Part shown: positions 60,835 to 64,000 of the stretch, one piece after another
How the letters are laid out: each line of letters starts with the position of its first letter
How positions within the stretch are numbered: position 1 is the stretch's first letter
Assembly (NCBI RefSeq): GCF_023073355.1
Contig: NZ_JADPJI010000005.1
Coordinates: 2,232,001 to 2,296,000, forward strand
DNA length: 64,000 nt
Direction of reading: 5' to 3'
Source of the DNA: Bradyrhizobium sp. 199
Lineage (GTDB): Bacteria; Pseudomonadota; Alphaproteobacteria; Rhizobiales; Xanthobacteraceae
The notes under the pieces: model-generated
Database searches by the model: none
Told to the model about the DNA's origin: nothing
What the model saw: only the letters and a program-made list of their open reading frames with translations
Translations under genes and position numbers: made by a program

Positions 60835-62280
60835 TTAGTGGCGCGGCCGATACAGTTCGCGCCAGGCGGGAAGCCGCTCGGCATAGGCACCGGTCAGCCC
60901 GGTGTCAGGTTCGAATGTCTCGATGCGCTGCGGAGTTGTGCAGACGACATCGATTGCCTCACCGGTGACAGCAAGCCGCCCCAATCTCGCCGCACCGAAC
61001 GCCGCGCCGGTCTCACCTCCGGCAAAGCGATGGATCGGCACATCCAGCACATTCGCCAGCACCGAGAGCCAAAACCGGGACCGCGACCCGCCGCCAATGA
61101 CATCGGCTTCCGCGATCGCAATGCCGGCACAAGCGAGCGCATCGCGGCAATCGGCCAGCGCGAAAGCAACGCCTTCGAGCACCGCCCGCACGATCGTGTC
61201 GCGATCGGTGCCATGGCTCAAACCATCGAGCATGCCGCGCACGGCGGGATCGTCGTGCGGTGTCCGCTCCCCCGCGAGATAAGGCAGGAAGCTCACCGGC
61301 GACGGCGCTTGTGGGCGCGGCCCGAGCGGCGCCAGCAACTCGGCTTCGGTGACGCCGAACAGGCGCGCGGCCCAGGCGAGGCAGGAGGCGGCCGAGAGGA
61401 TCGCGCCAGCCTGAATCCACATGCCGGGAATGGCGTGGCAGAATGTATGCACCGCCCGGTCCGGGTTGGCGGCAATTGTGCCGCTCGGCGCCAGCAAGGC
61501 ACCCGAAGTTCCCAGAGATATGAAGGCGGCTCCGGGCCGGATCGCGCCGATGCCGACGGCACCTGCCGGATTGTCGCCGGCGCCGCCCGCAATGACCGGC
61601 TGCCCGGTCATGCCCCAGCGGCGCGCCAGCTCGCTCCGCAGTGTCGTTGCGGGCGCGCATCCCTCGACCAGACGCGGCATCTGATCGCGCGACAGGCCAG
61701 TCGCGGCGAGTGCTGCGTCCGACCAGTCCCGGCGGGCGGCGTCGAGCCACAGCGAACCCGATGCATCCGAGACGTCCTCGATGGCCTCGCCTGATAGCAC
61801 CAGACGCAGATAGGCTTTCGGCAACAGCACGAGCTTCGTCGCTGCAAAGATGTCAGGCTCATGCGTCGCGATCCAGAGCAGTTTTGGCGCGGTGAAGCCA
61901 GGCATCGCCTTGTTGCCCGTCGTGGCCCTCAATGCGGGCCAGCGCTGCTCCAGGACACGGCACTCGGCGGCGGCGCGGCCATCATTCCAGAGGATGCAGG
62001 GCCGCAACGGTCTCAAGTTGGCGTCGAGCAACGTGGCGCCGTGCATCTGTCCGGAGAGTCCGATGCCTTTGACAGCCGCCAGCTCGCCGGCACGCGTTGC
62101 TTTCAGGGCATCCAGCGTGGCGAACGTGGCATCGATCCACTGCGCGGGATCCTGCTCGGAATAGCCGGCTTGCGGCGAGGCGGTCGCGAGCGGCCGGCTT
62201 TCGCTTGCAATCACGCGCTGGGCATCGTCGACGAGAACGGTCTTGACTGCGGAGGTCCCGAGATCGATGCCGAGATACAT
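60835..62280 (-). CDS. xylB: Xylulokinase
   Basis: A 481-residue FGGY-family kinase that phosphorylates D-xylulose to xylulose 5-phosphate. The ATP/phosphate motif is DLGTSAVKTVL (6-16); the substrate motif GLSGQMHG (74-81) with the catalytic Asp further along (GGAGDNPAGAVG, about 233-244) is typical of xylulokinase. The second ATP motif is VIGGGSRSRFWL. It starts 16 bases after the LysR gene, and the ABC transporter genes follow, so transport and phosphorylation of the sugar are coupled. Confidence 0.92.
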   Translation of the reverse strand: MYLGIDLGTSAVKTVLVDDAQRVIASESRPLATASPQAGYSEQDPAQWIDATFATLDALKATRAGELAAVKGIGLSGQMHGATLLDANLRPLRPCILWNDGRAAAECRVLEQRWPALRATTGNKAMPGFTAPKLLWIATHEPDIFAATKLVLLPKAYLRLVLSGEAIEDVSDASGSLWLDAARRDWSDAALAATGLSRDQMPRLVEGCAPATTLRSELARRWGMTGQPVIAGGAGDNPAGAVGIGAIRPGAAFISLGTSGALLAPSGTIAANPDRAVHTFCHAIPGMWIQAGAILSAASCLAWAARLFGVTEAELLAPLGPRPQAPSPVSFLPYLAGERTPHDDPAVRGMLDGLSHGTDRDTIVRAVLEGVAFALADCRDALACAGIAIAEADVIGGGSRSRFWLSVLANVLDVPIHRFAGGETGAAFGAARLGRLAVTGEAIDVVCTTPQRIETFEPDTGLTGAYAERLPAWRELYRPRH

Positions 62281-62296
62281 GGCTGCTTCCCGCTCA

Positions 62297-63217
62297 TTAC
62301 GCCGCGTCGATCCAGATCCCCGGCAGCGAATGCTCGCGAATATAGCCGACCAGGAAGTCGGAAAAGACCCTGATCTTGGCGGGCAGCCTGACGCGGTTTT
62401 GATAGGCGATGTTCATGGTGAGCAGCGGCAGTTCCCAGCCCATCAGGACGGGCACCAGCCGGCCGGCTGCGATATCGGCTTGAACGATATAAAGCGGCTG
62501 GATCAGGATGCCGAGCCCTGCGCGCGCTGCGCCACAGATGATCTGGCCGTCATTGCTGTCGAGCGTCGGCGCAATCCGGACCGTCTGCGTCGTGCTGCCC
62601 TGGCTCAGACGCAACGAATAGGGATCGTTGGCGAGATTGTAGATCAGCATGTTGTGCCGGGCGAGATCGGCGGGATGCTCCGGGCGGGCGTGCTTCTCCA
62701 GGTAAGAGGGAGCCGCCGCGAGAACACGATGCATCTGGCCGATGCGGCGGACGATGATGTTGGAATCCGGCTCGTGCTCCCGTGTGCGGATTGCGACGTC
62801 GATGCCGGCTTCGATGAAGTCCAGATAGCGGTTGGCGCTGATGATCTGCACGCTGAGATCTGGATAGAGCGCGCGGAAGGCGGGCAGCATCGGCGCGAGA
62901 TAGATCATCGCAAAGGACAGCGAGCTCGTCACGCGCAGCATGCCCTTCGGCGACAGCGCGCGGTCGGAGACCGCATCCTCGGCCTCGGCGAGTTCATTCA
63001 AAAGCGTGCTGCAACGCTGCAGCAGCTCCTGCCCGGCTTCGGTCAGCCATTGCCGGCGTGTGTTGCGCTCGATCAGCCGGACCGCAAGCCGCTCCTCCAG
63101 CGCGCTGAGGTGACGGCTCGCGGCCGCGTTCGACATCCGCAGGATTTCGGCAGCTTTGGACAGACTGCCGAGTTCGGCGGTTTTGGAGAAGACCTCGAGT
63201 TGGAGCAGCCGGTCCAT
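62297..63217 (-). CDS. LysR family transcriptional regulator
   Basis: A 306-residue LysR protein. The DNA-binding region is LLQLEVFSKTAELGSLSKAA, NAAASRHLSALEERL, RLIERNTRRQWLTEAG. It lies in front of xylB on the same strand (16 bases) and is divergent from the Dabb-maleylacetate reductase genes on the other side (107-base gap). It could therefore regulate the aromatic pathway, the sugar operon, or both. Confidence 0.9.
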   Translation of the reverse strand: MDRLLQLEVFSKTAELGSLSKAAEILRMSNAAASRHLSALEERLAVRLIERNTRRQWLTEAGQELLQRCSTLLNELAEAEDAVSDRALSPKGMLRVTSSLSFAMIYLAPMLPAFRALYPDLSVQIISANRYLDFIEAGIDVAIRTREHEPDSNIIVRRIGQMHRVLAAAPSYLEKHARPEHPADLARHNMLIYNLANDPYSLRLSQGSTTQTVRIAPTLDSNDGQIICGAARAGLGILIQPLYIVQADIAAGRLVPVLMGWELPLLTMNIAYQNRVRLPAKIRVFSDFLVGYIREHSLPGIWIDAA

Positions 63218-63324
63218 TTTTGCTAAAAGAGGAAAAGAGACTTACAAATTTTGGCCTTTATTTCCGATTTCTGCAAGGCAAAATAAGCCCAACAAACGAG
63301 AATGGCAGGCGAGGAAATCAAGAA

Positions 63325-63648
63325 ATGTCGGGCCCGATCAGGCACATCGTGATGTGGCGGCTGCGCGGCGAGACCCAGGAGGAGCGCGCCGCCGCCCGGG
63401 CCAAGGTCAAGACCCTATTCGAGGGCCTCAAGGGGCGGATCGACGGCCTTACCCATATCGAAGTCGGCCTCGACGTCAGCGCGGTCGATTACGCGTGCGA
63501 CGTGGTCCTATTCTCCGAATTTACCGACCAGGCGGCGCTCAGCGCCTATGCCAACCATCCGGAACATCTGCGCGTACGCGAAGCCCTGGGTGACTTGCGG
63601 ATCGGACGCTTCCAGGTCGATTATCCCATCAAAGAGACCGGCGCATGA
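63325..63648 (+). CDS. Dabb (stress-responsive A/B barrel) domain protein
   Basis: A 107-residue dimeric alpha/beta-barrel protein. The core motifs are GPIRHIVMWRLRGETQEERA at the start, HIEVGLDVS, then FTDQAALSAYANHPEHLRVRE. GAGG precedes the ATG by ten bases. Its stop overlaps the start of the maleylacetate reductase gene in an ATGA junction. Dabb proteins occur in aromatic-degradation operons, perhaps as accessory enzymes for unstable intermediates. Confidence 0.87.
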   Translation: MSGPIRHIVMWRLRGETQEERAAARAKVKTLFEGLKGRIDGLTHIEVGLDVSAVDYACDVVLFSEFTDQAALSAYANHPEHLRVREALGDLRIGRFQVDYPIKETGA

Positions 63649-64000
63649 TCGGTTCGTTCACCTTTGAAAACCTGCCCTGCCGCGTCGTGTTCGGCAGCGG
63701 AACGCTTGCGTCGGCCAAAGCCGAGGTGGAACGGCTCGGCGGCACGCGCGCGCTGGTGCTGACCACGCCGCAGCAGGAAGCACAAGGCAAGAGCCTGGGG
63801 GCGGCGCTCGGCGCGCTCTATGCCGGACTGTTCTCTGAAGCCACCATGCATACGCCGGTCGACGTCACGGAGCGGGCGCTCGCAGCGATGAAGGCGTGGG
63901 ATGCCGATTGCGTCGTCTCGCTCGGTGGCGGATCGACCACGGGCCTCGGCAAAGCGCTGGCGCTGCGCACCGGAATCAACCAGCTCTGCATTCCCACCAC
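63645..64000 (+). CDS. Maleylacetate reductase (N-terminal part)
   Basis: The first 118 codons of an iron-containing-alcohol-dehydrogenase family enzyme; the gene runs off the window. Typical segments are FTFENLPCRVVFGSGTL (5-21) and the nucleotide-binding GGGSTTGLGKA (94-104). The family member reduces maleylacetate to 3-oxoadipate in hydroxyquinol, resorcinol or chlorocatechol degradation. It is translationally coupled to the Dabb gene. The rest of the aromatic operon is expected beyond the window. Confidence 0.87.
   Translation, partial: MIGSFTFENLPCRVVFGSGTLASAKAEVERLGGTRALVLTTPQQEAQGKSLGAALGALYAGLFSEATMHTPVDVTERALAAMKAWDADCVVSLGGGSTTGLGKALALRTGINQLCIPT

Noticed and set aside
1..64000. 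CRISPR array, tRNA, rRNA, insertion sequence or prophage
   Set aside because: No spaced direct repeats, no T-loop or anticodon-arm pattern, no transposase or integrase motif was seen.

Overview
The window is high-GC, densely coded DNA from an alphaproteobacterium of the Bradyrhizobium/Rhodopseudomonas group. Evidence: a coxMNOP-type alternative oxidase operon, DUF3551, DUF1236 and DUF6894 proteins, several intergenic palindromic repeat families that look typical of Bradyrhizobiaceae, and promoters of the form GGAAC-N16/17-CGTT, the consensus of the alphaproteobacterial general-stress sigma factor EcfG. It reads as chromosomal: no phage, integrase, transposase, CRISPR, rRNA or tRNA gene was seen. 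Layout 1-9000: the start of nuoD, then small stress-type and envelope genes. These include a patatin phospholipase, a minus-strand run of DUF2243 / one-TM protein / orphan SdhB / NUDIX / SIR2, a DUF4142 protein, tiny hydrophilic proteins, a DUF1236 protein and a DUF6894-phosphodiesterase pair. Several of these carry EcfG-like promoters. Layout 9000-20800: a respiratory block on the plus strand. coxM-N-O-P plus a CtaG-like assembly protein is followed by a GlcG/HbpS-like protein, a PQQ alcohol dehydrogenase with the lanthanide-type extra aspartate (xoxF), xoxJ, xoxG, a second cytochrome c resembling the cytochrome domain of CoxM, and a membrane PQQ glucose dehydrogenase. Together they could form a periplasmic oxidation chain from alcohol or sugar through PQQ enzymes and cytochromes c to the terminal oxidase. 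Layout 21400-33700: a LysR gene faces an eight-gene minus-strand operon. It holds a Tat-exported polyamine-type binding protein, two permeases, an ATPase, a three-subunit molybdenum hydroxylase of form II CoxL type and an amidase, which suggests uptake and catabolism of a nitrogenous compound. A degraded enolase-superfamily pseudogene and an SDR lie behind it. Layout 33800-41000: stress and carbohydrate genes: zinc alcohol dehydrogenase, membrane protein, GH13 glycosidase, CsbD, a DUF305 membrane fusion, a Crp/Fnr regulator, and a manganese catalase fused to a YciE-like domain. Layout 41000-45900: a ureide-catabolism operon (DctA-like carrier, ureidoglycolate lyase, ureidoglycine aminohydrolase) with a divergent LysR, then about 1 kb of intergenic repeats. 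Layout 45900-57000: a TonB receptor overlapping a nickel/cobalt transporter gene, then a glycan or envelope cluster (FemAB/CelD-like transferase, flavoprotein, flippase, glycosyltransferase, GIPC-transferase-like protein). Layout 57100-64000: a ribose/xylose-type ABC transporter with xylulokinase and a LysR gene, divergent from a Dabb protein and the start of a maleylacetate reductase, which suggests that an aromatic-catabolism operon continues beyond the window.
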